Positions 16,001-25,468 of a stretch of DNA of 46,129 nt are shown here, piece by piece (the stretch's first letter is position 1; every line of letters begins with the position of its first letter). This DNA is from Byssovorax sp. (GTDB lineage Bacteria; Myxococcota_A; Polyangia; Polyangiales; Polyangiaceae), in NCBI GenBank assembly GCA_025362495.1, contig JANYGI010000019.1, positions 1 through 46,129 on the forward strand, in the 5' to 3' direction. The translations under genes were made by a program, and so were the position numbers. A model generated the notes under the pieces. That model was not told the origin of the DNA, made no database searches, and was given only the letters and a program-made list of their open reading frames with translations.

Positions 16001-16215
16001 CGAGCAGCGTCTGCATCGAGGCGCTCGCGTCGCGCGTCGACGGCCTGTCGTCGAAGCCGAAGACGCCGGGCGGCAAGATCGCCGCGCCGAAGCCGGGGCC
16101 GGCCGCGGGCGTCGCCGACGCCGCGGCGATCCCGCTGGCGGCGACGGAGCGCGGCACGGGGCGTCGCTGGGCGCTGAGCTGCAAGCCGCGTGGGCTCTTC
16201 GGGCAGAAGCCCTGA
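13096..16215 (+). CDS. Large lipoprotein, probable beta-propeller with Asp boxes
   Basis: A 1039-residue exported protein. The GTG start gives a clean lipoprotein signal: RSRRRALAVPALLAVASC, with the lipobox VASC at residues about 16-19. An ATG 14 codons upstream (13054) is an alternative. The mature part is beta-rich with repeated strand-turn segments, and two Asp-box-like motifs are visible (TFDAGATW near residue 206 and TTDGGLHW near 544), as in sialidase- or Ycf48-like beta-propellers. There are several scattered Cys pairs, and an STSTSTS stretch near 940. No catalytic signature was found, so a binding or scaffolding role at the cell surface or periplasm is more likely than enzyme activity. 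No homologue was recognised by name. Confidence 0.85.
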   Translation: MRSRRRALAVPALLAVASCGGAPTVAAKPTPAAKAQAGSKLVEMVTPSHLLPDLTAQRGVVARDGGQRRILLDRMRIVARDDGAIERATELLPRGNVSAVALPSRLGGGYLFHANTGSGAQIWRATDWLAKLEPLVQLSAVVDAIVPGFDRLYVRYQSNGRLAAIDAQTGEPRGLGTLPAAAAYGRLAFADGWRAVVDTDLRGPLATFDAGATWRSVGVAERPLSIDVVSGDPAVAVAGGRYLVDARGAVTFRADAPKDPAASSDDMEVATRLPGLLGKKPLRAAIEDGFPDSPATAIVARGGALLRVSLHDGATLATTEDAYPDRLAACHALRVGAGFGFLCGERDGATVVYEFAPPFALKPALRFSKPRFVAASGNGALVVRGACEDTGSGDIATDSARPYCIRSAAGALHEIRIKGEIGVERVVALADGRVVVLVPPRGGSAGQLTILGGAAPVSVALTLPSDPPFVDRLLRRGMWLDGFEERATGVLGGWVEAGGPVIGLQIKLDGKVTAGDVRDDAGGAILAGRFGFSLGEGGRAAETTDGGLHWEVLDLPERDDEAERSSPTRACGPVGCALGGWLRVGWGKAETDDDMRPASPPPSSYTVTRSSPQLGFTCELGAVATPPLPVVTVAAPRAGKKAALPTKPPGPAGVIGVMAGRYAVGPGISQPVTPNGWPSFRNTPPPALAEGEIGIDNGPYADVVMVHAYAWGKRGADWSRGGRWQVRFDDRFDPTGGVRSSAVSASLWPDEAQAAEAIGTGAYGAAAWFAYLDPSGKSALTHACRGSLCSFYAVNDGQPILPVRDAQGRTGTMLRPFASGAVRVGETWYVITQGASYEAVNLWRIDLGVARQLGTYYRPARYGLDSPRIVRRAFGGAVGLLVGGPPEPGDRLGSWYVLPFDTDTGEIGEAVQLVRRDLAGLTLDHCAPGRDGWVFDLALDPSTSTSTSIDVVGSYGAFDAIEMRARMDASSVCIEALASRVDGLSSKPKTPGGKIAAPKPGPAAGVADAAAIPLAATERGTGRRWALSCKPRGLFGQKP
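15918..15945 (+). repeat. Short tandem repeat of TCGACG
   Basis: About four copies of a 6-base TCGACG unit that encode the STSTSTS run near the C-terminus of the large lipoprotein. Each added or lost unit would add or remove two residues without changing frame, so the site may vary between strains. Confidence 0.7.
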
Positions 16216-16251
16216 GGCTCATTGCCGCGTTGCGGAGGCGTTTCCTCGGGT

Positions 16252-16393
16252 CCCCTCTCCCGCGCCCTCAGCCCCCGGGAGAGCCCTCACCCCCTCGGTC
16301 CCCCTCTCCCGCCGAGCGGGCGAGGGGGAAGCTCCTCGCACCAGCTCCGAGCCCCTCTCCCGCTCGGCGGGAGAGGGGTTGGGGTGAGGGCTC
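16252..16393. repeat. REP-like palindromic element pair
   Basis: Two inverted copies of one element flank a short spacer. The left copy (16281-16329) reads GAGCCCTCACCCC, then CCCCTCTCCCGCCGAGCGGG. The right copy (16351-16393) is its reverse complement, ending GAGAGGGGTTGGGGTGAGGG and CTC. Each copy also folds on its own (CCCCTCTCCCGC with GCGGGAGAGGGG). A third fragment starts at 16252. The CCCTCACCCC / CCCCTCTCCC signature is widespread as a dispersed repeat in high-GC bacteria. It sits between two same-strand genes and could attenuate transcription into the HEAT gene. Confidence 0.8.
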
Positions 16394-16432
16394 CGTGCGG
16401 CGAACGAGGAATCATCTCGCCCTCGGGGTAGG

Positions 16433-17971
16433 ATGCGCGCGGCCCCGCCCATGCTGATCCCTCACCTGATTCTGCGCGATCGCGAGGACCGATCGTGGAC
16501 CTTCCGGTTGCTCGATCGCCTCGCCTCGCCCGATCTCGGCAACGCCGAGCGCGACGCCGTCGCGGGCTCGCTCACGTGCCTGGACGATCCCCGCGCCACG
16601 GCGCCGCTGCTCGGGCTGCTCGAAGATCGTGATCGCCCCGAGCCCGTGCGCGAGGCCGCGGGGGCGGTGCTCCGCGGCAGCGGCAACCCGCCGCCGGGGG
16701 CGACGCTGCGCGCGTGGTGGAGCGACGGCGACGCGGTGCTGCGGCGGCACGCGCTGCTCTCGATGGGGCGCGCCGAGGCCGACCTGCTCGAGCCGGTGCT
16801 CGCCTCGCCGACGCAGCCGCTTCACCTCGAGGCGATCGTGACGGCCGAGCTCGGCTTCGACGAGGCTCGCTTCCAGGCGGCGCGGATCGCGGCCCTCGAT
16901 CACGCCGAGCCGCGCGTGCGCCGCGCCGCCGCCGAGGCCCTGGTGTGGAACCCGCCGTTCGCGGCCGAGGAGGCCCTGCTCCGCCGCGCTGCGGACGCCG
17001 ACACCGGCGTGGCCATCGCGGCCGTGAAGACGCTCGAGCACTACCCGACCCGCCGGGTGATGGCCGGGCTCGCGGCCCTCGTGAACGAGCCGCGCGCCGC
17101 CGTCGCCGCCGAGGCCGTCGAAGCCCTGGAGACGCTGCGGCACCGCGCCCTCACCGCGCTGATCCACGCGCCCTCGACCGAGCGCGCCGCCCTCTGCGCG
17201 TGGATGGACCCGGTGTGGTCGATCCTCGAGCTCACGAGCGACGATCTCGTGCCGTCGCCGGCGTCGCCGCGCTCGCGCCCGTCGCAGCCCGAGGGGCGCC
17301 TCCCGGCCGCCGATCTCCTCGCGCTCTTCGACGATCGCGACGGCCTCTGGGCCGACAAGAAGGCGCGGGTGTTCGCGCTCGATCCGCGGGCGTTCTCCGC
17401 GGCCGATCGCGCTCTCTTGACGCCGCAGCTCGCGGGCCACGTCGATCCGTGGGTGCGCGAGCGCAGCGCCCACTGGCTCGCGGCCTGGGACGACGCCGCC
17501 GCGCTGCTCGCGCTCGCGCGCCGCGACGAGGCCTTCACCGTGCGCAAGGCCGCGGTCTACGGGCTCGGCCTCGTCCCGTTCACGCCGGCCGTCGCGGCCT
17601 TCGCCTGGGATCACCTCCAGGCCCCGGGCACGACGAGCGTCCACGCCGGCGAGACGCTGCGCGCGTACGTCGCCCACGCGACGATCGACGAGGCCACGCC
17701 GCGGCTCCTCGATCTCGCGCAGCACGACGCCCGCGAGACGGTCCGCGCCCAGGCCGTGACCGAGCTCTGCGCGCTCGAGCAGACCTCGGCGCTGGCGCGG
17801 CTACTACCGCTGCTGGAGGAGCCCCCGGCCGTCTCGTGGGCCGTGCACCTGGCGCTCCTCGACGCGGTGATCCGCCTCGATTTGCCGCTCCCGGCGCTCG
17901 AGTCGCTCCGCTGTGTCGACAACCTCGACGTGCAGCGCGCGCTGGCTCCGTTCGATCCCGACGCCCCCTGA
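16433..17971 (+). CDS. HEAT-repeat protein
   Basis: A 512-residue, all-helical protein with no signal peptide. Alternating helical pairs of about 30-35 residues run through the whole length, with motifs such as DDPRATAPLLGLL, EPRVRRAAAEALV, TGVAIAAVKTLEHY, DEAFTVRKAAVYGLG and ARETVRAQAVTELC, typical of HEAT or PBS-lyase-type repeats. Such solenoids bind proteins; no catalytic residues are seen. ATG 16433 is used; ATG 16451 (MLIPHLILRD) is an equally possible start. It lies just after the REP-like repeats and ends 27 bases before the convergent gene. Similar proteins in myxobacteria are often annotated as HEAT repeat domain-containing, with unknown roles, sometimes linked to type VI secretion loci. 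No such loci are visible here. Confidence 0.88.
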   Translation: MRAAPPMLIPHLILRDREDRSWTFRLLDRLASPDLGNAERDAVAGSLTCLDDPRATAPLLGLLEDRDRPEPVREAAGAVLRGSGNPPPGATLRAWWSDGDAVLRRHALLSMGRAEADLLEPVLASPTQPLHLEAIVTAELGFDEARFQAARIAALDHAEPRVRRAAAEALVWNPPFAAEEALLRRAADADTGVAIAAVKTLEHYPTRRVMAGLAALVNEPRAAVAAEAVEALETLRHRALTALIHAPSTERAALCAWMDPVWSILELTSDDLVPSPASPRSRPSQPEGRLPAADLLALFDDRDGLWADKKARVFALDPRAFSAADRALLTPQLAGHVDPWVRERSAHWLAAWDDAAALLALARRDEAFTVRKAAVYGLGLVPFTPAVAAFAWDHLQAPGTTSVHAGETLRAYVAHATIDEATPRLLDLAQHDARETVRAQAVTELCALEQTSALARLLPLLEEPPAVSWAVHLALLDAVIRLDLPLPALESLRCVDNLDVQRALAPFDPDAP

Positions 17972-17977
17972 GACCGT

Positions 17978-17992
17978 GGCCGTTGAACGGCC
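17978..17992. terminator. Small hairpin between convergent genes
   Basis: GGCCGT (17978-17983), loop TGA, ACGGCC (17987-17992), followed on the plus strand by CTCTCTCTC. It lies exactly between the HEAT gene stop and the convergent membrane-protein stop, so it may end transcription from both sides. The stem is short and there is no true U-tract. Confidence 0.35.
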
Positions 17993-17998
17993 TCTCTC

Positions 17999-18775
17999 TC
18001 AGTTGGGGACGCTGTGGAGCAGCGCCGTGCACGCCTTGACCGGCGAGCGCGTCGTCGACGCCTTGCGGGCGGCGCTGACGAGCTTGCCACAGGCCATCTC
18101 GCGCTCTTCCTTCGATCCATGCGTCTTGCCGCAGCTCGTGACCACGTAGCTGCGGCAGTCGGCGGGCACCGTCCCACCGAGCTGCTGCGCGTACTGCCTG
18201 GCATCGACGGAGTCGCGCGCGGCGACCACCTCGGCGCGCGGCGGAGGAGGGGTATCGGCGACGGGGGGAGCAATCCTGTCGTTGTACCGGCGCGCCGCGG
18301 CCCTGGCCCGCTGGGGCTCGTCGATCAACCGCTTGTCGGTCGCGGCGGCCTTCGATCGTCCGCTGAAGAGGGCAATCAGCCCACCCACCGTGGTGAAGCC
18401 GCCGAGGCCCATCGAGAGGGCGCCCAGCGTGCGAAAGCCGCCGCCCGTGGTGTGAAACGTGGCGTCCGTCTTCGGGGGATCGAGCACGTAACCCGCGATC
18501 CCGGCGGCCACGAGGCCGAGTCCGATCACCGTGACGACGCCCCCTACCGTGCTCGCGCTGGCGCCGTCCTGGTGATAGGCCTTGTAGGTCTCGACGGCCT
18601 TCTCGTCGCCCGCGATGCGAAAGAAGCTCTCGTCGTCCACCCGGACTCCGCCCTGCATCGTGTACCAATCGTGCTCGGTCCAGTGGACTTCCTTCTCCGT
18701 GTAGCGCGTGTTCGTGGCGATGACTCGGCCCGTCGCGTCGCGGATCTCGTCCTCGCCGGCCCGCTCGCGCTGCAT
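17999..18775 (-). CDS. Membrane protein of unknown function, 5' end lost at a junction
   Basis: A 258-residue frame from the first in-frame ATG. It holds two Gly-rich membrane segments (about residues 78-98 and 117-137), a proline-rich linker and a C-terminal domain with three cysteines (PADCRSYVVTSCGKTHG and EMACGKL). Family unknown. Natural-looking protein sequence continues upstream of the ATG in the same frame (RSDYTAASGEKLEVYDKATQ) to about 18855, then meets the LysR fragment in another frame. The ATG has no ribosome site. The true N-terminus, probably with a signal peptide, therefore seems to have been deleted together with the LysR 3' end. It may be a pseudogene or be expressed only as a remnant. 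Confidence 0.65.
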   Translation of the reverse strand: MQRERAGEDEIRDATGRVIATNTRYTEKEVHWTEHDWYTMQGGVRVDDESFFRIAGDEKAVETYKAYHQDGASASTVGGVVTVIGLGLVAAGIAGYVLDPPKTDATFHTTGGGFRTLGALSMGLGGFTTVGGLIALFSGRSKAAATDKRLIDEPQRARAAARRYNDRIAPPVADTPPPPRAEVVAARDSVDARQYAQQLGGTVPADCRSYVVTSCGKTHGSKEEREMACGKLVSAARKASTTRSPVKACTALLHSVPN

Positions 18776-19428
18776 CCCGGCGCGCTGCGTGGCCTTGTCG
18801 TAGACCTCGAGTTTTTCGCCGCTGGCTGCGGTGTAGTCGGAGCGGACGGTGGCACCACCCAGGGATGATCGGCGGTGTCCTTCGGCGCCCGCGGCACCCC
18901 CGCGCGCGCCAGGTAGGTCGGCGCGGCGAAGACCTGCATCTCGAGGACGCTGAGTCGCCGCGCCACGAGCGATGAGTCCGAGAGCCGCGCCACCGAGATG
19001 CGGAGCGCGGCGTCGAACCCCTCGGCGACGAGATCGACGTGCCGGTTGGTCAAGCGCACGTCGACCTCGACCGCGGGGTAGCGCGTCGAGAAGCCGGCGA
19101 TCACCGGCGCGAGGACCAGGGCGCCGAGATCGTTCGGCGCCGTGATCCGCAGCGCGCCCGACGGCAGCGCCTCGCGCTCGGGCAAGCTGCCCACGGCCTC
19201 GTTCAGCGACGCGAGGCTCGGCGCGACCCTGGCGTAGAGCGCCGCGCCCGCCGTCGTCAGCGCCACGCTCCGCGTCGTGCGGTTGAAGAGCTGGACGCCG
19301 ACCGATCGCTCCAGCGCCGCGACGGCGCGGCTCACGGATGAGCGGCGCAGGCCGAGCTGAGTCGCCGCTGCCGAGAAGCTCGAGGCCTCGGCCACGGCCA
19401 CGAAGTGCGCGAGGAGGTTGAGATCCAC
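18544..19428 (-). pseudogene. LysR-family regulator, 3' truncated
   Basis: The N-terminal helix-turn-helix is complete (FVAVAEASSFSAAATQLGLRRSSVSRAVAALERSVG), followed by FNRTTRSVALT and the first part of the effector domain, up to ADHPWV at about 18856. LysR similarity covers about 190 of the normal 300 residues. From there the frame continues only as an Arg/Ser/Thr-rich antisense-like read-through of the neighbouring membrane-protein gene until 18544, so the second effector subdomain is missing. The GTG start at 19428 (VDLNLLAHF) fits the family; an ATG at 19494 is possible. DNA binding might survive, ligand response probably not. It is divergent from the dioxygenase gene, its likely former target. 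Confidence 0.75.
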
Positions 19429-19450
19429 TGGTGCGTCCTGCGCACCAGTG
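19426..19450. promoter_or_regulatory. Perfect inverted repeat, likely LysR operator
   Basis: CACTGGTGCG (19426-19435), spacer TCCTG, CGCACCAGTG (19441-19450): a perfect 10-base inverted repeat. It contains the T-N11-A core expected for LysR-type binding sites. It overlaps the proposed GTG start of the LysR gene and lies about 90 bases before the divergent dioxygenase ATG, the classic place for an autoregulatory/activation site. A further half-site-like CTGGTGC is at 19469-19475. Confidence 0.7.
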
Positions 19451-19542
19451 TCGCTCCGAATGCGCTCCTGGTGCAAGCGACGCAACAGGCCCATAGTCGT
19501 CCCCGTCCCCGCATCGCCGGGCGCAGCCACGGAGAACCCGCC

Positions 19543-20499
19543 ATGAGCACCGAGAAGAATCCGCTCCTCACGCCCCGCCGCGCCGTGGGCGCCGGCCTCG
19601 CCGCAGCCGCCGTGGTGGTCGCGCTGCCGAGCTTCGGCGGCGGAGGCGCAGCGCCCGCCAAGCCGCACGACGAGCCGCAGGATCGCCGCTCGACGGCGCG
19701 CGGATCGCGCCTGCCCGTGGCGTACGTGCCTCACGGCGGCGGCCCGTGGCCCTTCGTCGAGATGGGCATGCCGAAGGCCGAGGTCGACGCGCTCGCCGGG
19801 TATCTGCGCTCGGTCCGTGGCCTCCCGCAGGCGCCTCCGAAGGCGCTGCTCGTCGTCTCGGCGCACTGGGAGCAGGCCGTGCCCACGGTGATGACGAGCG
19901 CGAGTCCGCCGCTCCTCTACGACTATTACGGGTTCCCTCCCGCTTCGTACGAGATCACCTGGCCGGCGCCGGGGCACCCTGCGGTGGCGGCGCGGGTGCG
20001 CGAGCTGCTCGGCGCGGCGGGGTTCACGACCGCCGCCGACGAGACGCGCGGCTTCGATCACGGCACGTTCGTGCCCTTCAAGCTGGCCTATCCCGACGCC
20101 GACGTACCGACGGTGCAGCTCTCGCTCAAGGCGGGGCTCGATCCCGCGGAGCACCTGGCGATGGGGCGCGCGCTCGCGCCGCTGCGCGACGAGGGCGTGT
20201 TCATCCTCGGCAGCGGGATGAGCTTCCACAACATGCGCGGCTTCGGCGGCGGCCGCGCGGGCGAGATGTCGGCGCCCTTCGATGCGTGGCTGCGCGAGAC
20301 GGCGACGCTCGATCCGGCGGCGCGCGATCAGGGGCTCGCGCGCTGGGCGCAGGCCCCGGGAGCGCGGCTCGCGCACCCGCGCGAAGAGCACCTCTTGCCG
20401 CTGATGGTCGTCGCCGGCGCCGCGGGGAACGATCGCGGCACGATGGCCCACGCCGGCAAGATGATGGGCGCGAACATCTCGGCCTATCACTTCGGCTGA
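19543..20499 (+). CDS. Class III extradiol dioxygenase, DODA type, with Tat-like N-terminus
   Basis: A 318-residue member of the LigB/DODA (YgiD-like) superfamily, nonheme metal enzymes that open catechol-type rings; the plant relative cleaves DOPA. Metal and catalytic histidines are visible in YVPHGGGPWPF (His64), SAHWE (His108), GFDHGTFVPF, GSGMSFHNMRG and REEHLLPLMV. The first 40 residues are unusual for the family: TPRRAVGAGLAAAAVVVALPS resembles a twin-arginine signal, so the enzyme may be exported folded. A good GGAGA ribosome site 7 bases before ATG 19543 supports this start. It is divergent from the truncated LysR gene, with a LysR-type operator between them. The substrate is unknown; no other aromatic degradation genes are near. 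Confidence 0.93.
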   Translation: MSTEKNPLLTPRRAVGAGLAAAAVVVALPSFGGGGAAPAKPHDEPQDRRSTARGSRLPVAYVPHGGGPWPFVEMGMPKAEVDALAGYLRSVRGLPQAPPKALLVVSAHWEQAVPTVMTSASPPLLYDYYGFPPASYEITWPAPGHPAVAARVRELLGAAGFTTAADETRGFDHGTFVPFKLAYPDADVPTVQLSLKAGLDPAEHLAMGRALAPLRDEGVFILGSGMSFHNMRGFGGGRAGEMSAPFDAWLRETATLDPAARDQGLARWAQAPGARLAHPREEHLLPLMVVAGAAGNDRGTMAHAGKMMGANISAYHFG

Positions 20500-20610
20500 G
20501 GCTCGCCGTCCAGCGGTCGCTGGAAAAAAAGCGCGCGGGCGCCTCGCGGCGTGAAACACTGCGCGCGGTCGCCGGCTCCTCCGGTGCCGCAAGGACGGCA
20601 GATGCGCGGT

Positions 20611-20615
20611 GGAGG
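20611..20615 (+). promoter_or_regulatory. GGAGG ribosome site pointing to a TTG start
   Basis: A perfect GGAGG lies 8 bases before TTG 20624, the ideal distance. An in-frame GTG at 20609 would place this site inside the gene. The TTG is therefore the likelier start of the kinase downstream. Confidence 0.6.
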
Positions 20616-20623
20616 CACGACCC

Positions 20624-23155
<2,532 letters not shown>

Positions 23156-23785
23156 TCAGCCCTCGGGGCTCGCGGGCTCGTCGTCGTCCGCCTGGCTCAG
23201 CGACTCGGCCAGGCGATCGCCGCGCGGATCGAGCTCGAGCGCGGCGCCGTCGAGCCGCGCGCGCAGGGCCTTTCGCGCGCGGAAGAGCTTCGTGCGCACG
23301 GTGGCGGGCGGCATCTCGAAGATTTCGCCCAGCTCGGTCGAGTCGAGCTCGTGCCAGTAGTGCATCTCGAGCAAGAGCTGCTGCTCGACCGGCAGCGTGA
23401 GCAGCGCGAGGCGGAGCCGCTCGGCCTGCTGCGCGCGCCCGAGGCGGCTCCCGACCGTGGTGATCAGGTCGGCGATCGAGGTGATGTGGAAGTCGATCTG
23501 CCGGTCGCGCCGCGCGTCGCGCAGGTGCTGATAGAGCTCGTGGCGCGCGATCGCGAACAGGTAGGTGCGGAAGCTCGACTGGCCGCGAAACTGATCGCGC
23601 GAGCGCACGCACTGGAAGAAGGCGCGCTGCACCAGATCGTCGGCCTCGCCGCGGCACTTGTGCTCGAAGAAGCGATAGACGCTCTCGAAGTGGCGTTGGA
23701 AGAGCTCCTGCCCGGCGCGCTTGTCGCCGTCGCGCCATTGTTCGAGCAGTACCAGATCGGCGTCCACGGGCCCGCGTTCTACCAT
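23156..23785 (-). CDS. ECF-type RNA polymerase sigma factor
   Basis: A 209-residue sigma-70 family protein with region 2 (residues about 20-90: FQRHFESVYRFFEHKCRGEADDLVQRAFFQCVR, then SSFRTYLFAIARHELYQHLRD) and region 4 (about 125-180: LLTLPVEQQLLLEMHYWHELDSTELGEIFEMPPATVRTKLFRARKAL). Region 3 is absent, as in ECF factors. It probably directs RNA polymerase to a small regulon. No anti-sigma gene is adjacent; the kinase gene converges on it with zero spacing, and a lipoprotein gene is divergent. Sigma factors of this type in bacteria with many kinases can be controlled by kinases, but here that is only inference from position. The acidic tail (QADDDEPASPEG) is unusual but short. Confidence 0.95.
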   Translation of the reverse strand: MVERGPVDADLVLLEQWRDGDKRAGQELFQRHFESVYRFFEHKCRGEADDLVQRAFFQCVRSRDQFRGQSSFRTYLFAIARHELYQHLRDARRDRQIDFHITSIADLITTVGSRLGRAQQAERLRLALLTLPVEQQLLLEMHYWHELDSTELGEIFEMPPATVRTKLFRARKALRARLDGAALELDPRGDRLAESLSQADDDEPASPEG

Positions 23786-23894
23786 GGCGGAGGGGATCCT
23801 CGGGGAAATCAGAAATCGTACGAGCCGGGCGAAACACCTGGGCCCGAGCCTCCACTACCACCCCCGTTCAGGTTGCTGGAGAAGGAGATCCCCA

Positions 23895-24692
23895 ATGCTT
23901 TTTCGTGGAATAGCTTCGCTCGCCGTCCTCGCCCTCGCCGCGCTCGCCGCGGGATGTCAGCCCGGGAGTGAGGCCGCTGATACGGATACGGACGCCACCG
24001 GCGTCGCGCAGGAGGCCGATAGTCTGGAGGGCTTCTCGGTCCCCGCGGGTCCCGGCGTGCTCATCCCGCAGAACAACTCGATCGTGAAGGACATCTACGC
24101 GTTCGAGGCGAAGGGCTGGATCCGGTGGGCCATGGGGCTCCCGTTCTCGACCGGGCCGATCACCGACACCACCGGCGCCGCGTGCGCTCAGGGCCAGTCT
24201 GGCCCGGTGTGGTATCTCGCGGGCACGTCGGGCGGCCTCGCCACGCGGAGCTGCACGATCCCGAAGCACAAGTTCCTCTACGTACCGCTGATCAACCAGT
24301 GGGTGCTGCCGATGCCGCAATATGTCGACACGCCGGCCGAGATGGCGGACTACACCGCGTTCCTCGCGAGCTACATCCCCGACGTGCGGGCGCACACCTG
24401 CAACCTCGCGATCAAGCTCGACGGCGTACCGCTCCTGACGACCGAAGCGCAGCTCGACGCCAAGCTGTGGACGCAGGTGCTCAACCCCTTCACCGTCAAG
24501 GTCAATGACGACAACTTCGCTGGATCGCTGGGGTACACGACGCCCGCGGGGGTCACGGCCGGTCACTACGCGCTGCTGCGGCCTCTCTCGCCGGGCAATC
24601 ACGTGCTCGAGTACGCAGGAGCCCAGTGCGACGATCAGGGAGCGGTGGAGTTCGAGAACTCGACCGTCTACCACCTGACCGTCGCTCCCTGA
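23895..24692 (+). CDS. Lipoprotein of unknown function
   Basis: A 265-residue exported protein with a textbook lipoprotein signal: MLFRGIASLAVLALAALAAGC, lipobox LAAGC with Cys21. A strong AAGGAG ribosome site lies before ATG 23895. The mature part is a single beta-rich domain with four further cysteines (CAQGQ, SCTIP, TCNLA, QCDDQ) that could form two disulfides. No family is recognised, and no catalytic motif is visible. It is divergent from the ECF sigma gene, sharing a 109-base region, so it is a plausible target of that sigma factor. Homologues in myxobacteria are probably annotated only as hypothetical. Confidence 0.88.
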   Translation: MLFRGIASLAVLALAALAAGCQPGSEAADTDTDATGVAQEADSLEGFSVPAGPGVLIPQNNSIVKDIYAFEAKGWIRWAMGLPFSTGPITDTTGAACAQGQSGPVWYLAGTSGGLATRSCTIPKHKFLYVPLINQWVLPMPQYVDTPAEMADYTAFLASYIPDVRAHTCNLAIKLDGVPLLTTEAQLDAKLWTQVLNPFTVKVNDDNFAGSLGYTTPAGVTAGHYALLRPLSPGNHVLEYAGAQCDDQGAVEFENSTVYHLTVAP

Positions 24693-24747
24693 TCGCCCCG
24701 CGCGATTTGTTGATCGCTCCGCGGAGCGGCCGCACTAGCGTGGCCGC

Positions 24748-25452
24748 ATGACCAGCGAGATCCTCACCTACACGCTCGAAGGAACCACCGCGGTCGTCCG
24801 GATGGACGACGGGAAGGCGAACGCGCTCTCCGACGCGATGATCGACGCCCTCGTCGCCGCGCTCACCCGCGCCGAGAAAGAGGCGAGCGCGATGGTGCTC
24901 GTGGGTCGCGCCGATCGCTTCTGCGCCGGCTTCGATCTCCGCGTGATGATGAGCGGGCCCGAGGCGGCGAAGGCGCTCCTCGGCCGCGGCTCCGAGCTCC
25001 TGATGCGACTCTACGGCGCCGCGCTGCCGCTGGTGATCGCCTGCACGGGTCACGCGCTCGCCGGCGGCGCGCTGGTGCTGCTCACGGGCGACGTCCGCGT
25101 CGGCGCGGCGGGGGCGTTCCGCGTCGGCCTCAACGAGGTCTCGATCGGGATGCCCGTCCCGGTGCTCGCGATGGAGCTGGCGCGTGATCGCCTGACCTCG
25201 ACGGAGCTCTCGCGCGCGACCCTGATGGCGCAGATCTACACGCCCGACGAGGCGGCGAAGGCTGGTTATCTCGACGTCGTGGTGCCCGCGGCCGACGTCC
25301 TCGCGCGGGCGAAAGAGGAGGCGACTCGCCTCGGCGCGCTGGCCCGGCCGGCGTTCATCGCGACCAAGACGCGGCTGCGCGGGAAGACGATCGCGCATAT
25401 CCGCGCGACGCTCGAAGAGGACATGCAAAGCCTCCTGATGCCGCAGGCCTGA
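24748..25452 (+). CDS. Enoyl-CoA hydratase/isomerase family protein
   Basis: A 234-residue crotonase-fold protein, slightly shorter than the usual 255-265. The two oxyanion-hole segments are present: ADRFCAGFDL (about 52-61) and CTGHALAGGALVLL (about 96-109). The catalytic loop reads GLNEVSIGMPVP, with one Glu. The opening ILTYTLEGTTAVVRMDDGKANALS is typical. It probably acts on a CoA thioester in the cytoplasm; the exact reaction (hydration, isomerisation or other) cannot be fixed. There is no ribosome site; instead GCGGCC (24726-24731) and GGCCGC (24742-24747) form an inverted repeat that abuts the ATG, a possible operator. No beta-oxidation neighbours are seen. Confidence 0.93.
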   Translation: MTSEILTYTLEGTTAVVRMDDGKANALSDAMIDALVAALTRAEKEASAMVLVGRADRFCAGFDLRVMMSGPEAAKALLGRGSELLMRLYGAALPLVIACTGHALAGGALVLLTGDVRVGAAGAFRVGLNEVSIGMPVPVLAMELARDRLTSTELSRATLMAQIYTPDEAAKAGYLDVVVPAADVLARAKEEATRLGALARPAFIATKTRLRGKTIAHIRATLEEDMQSLLMPQA

Positions 25453-25468
25453 GAGGCTGGCCTCCTCG

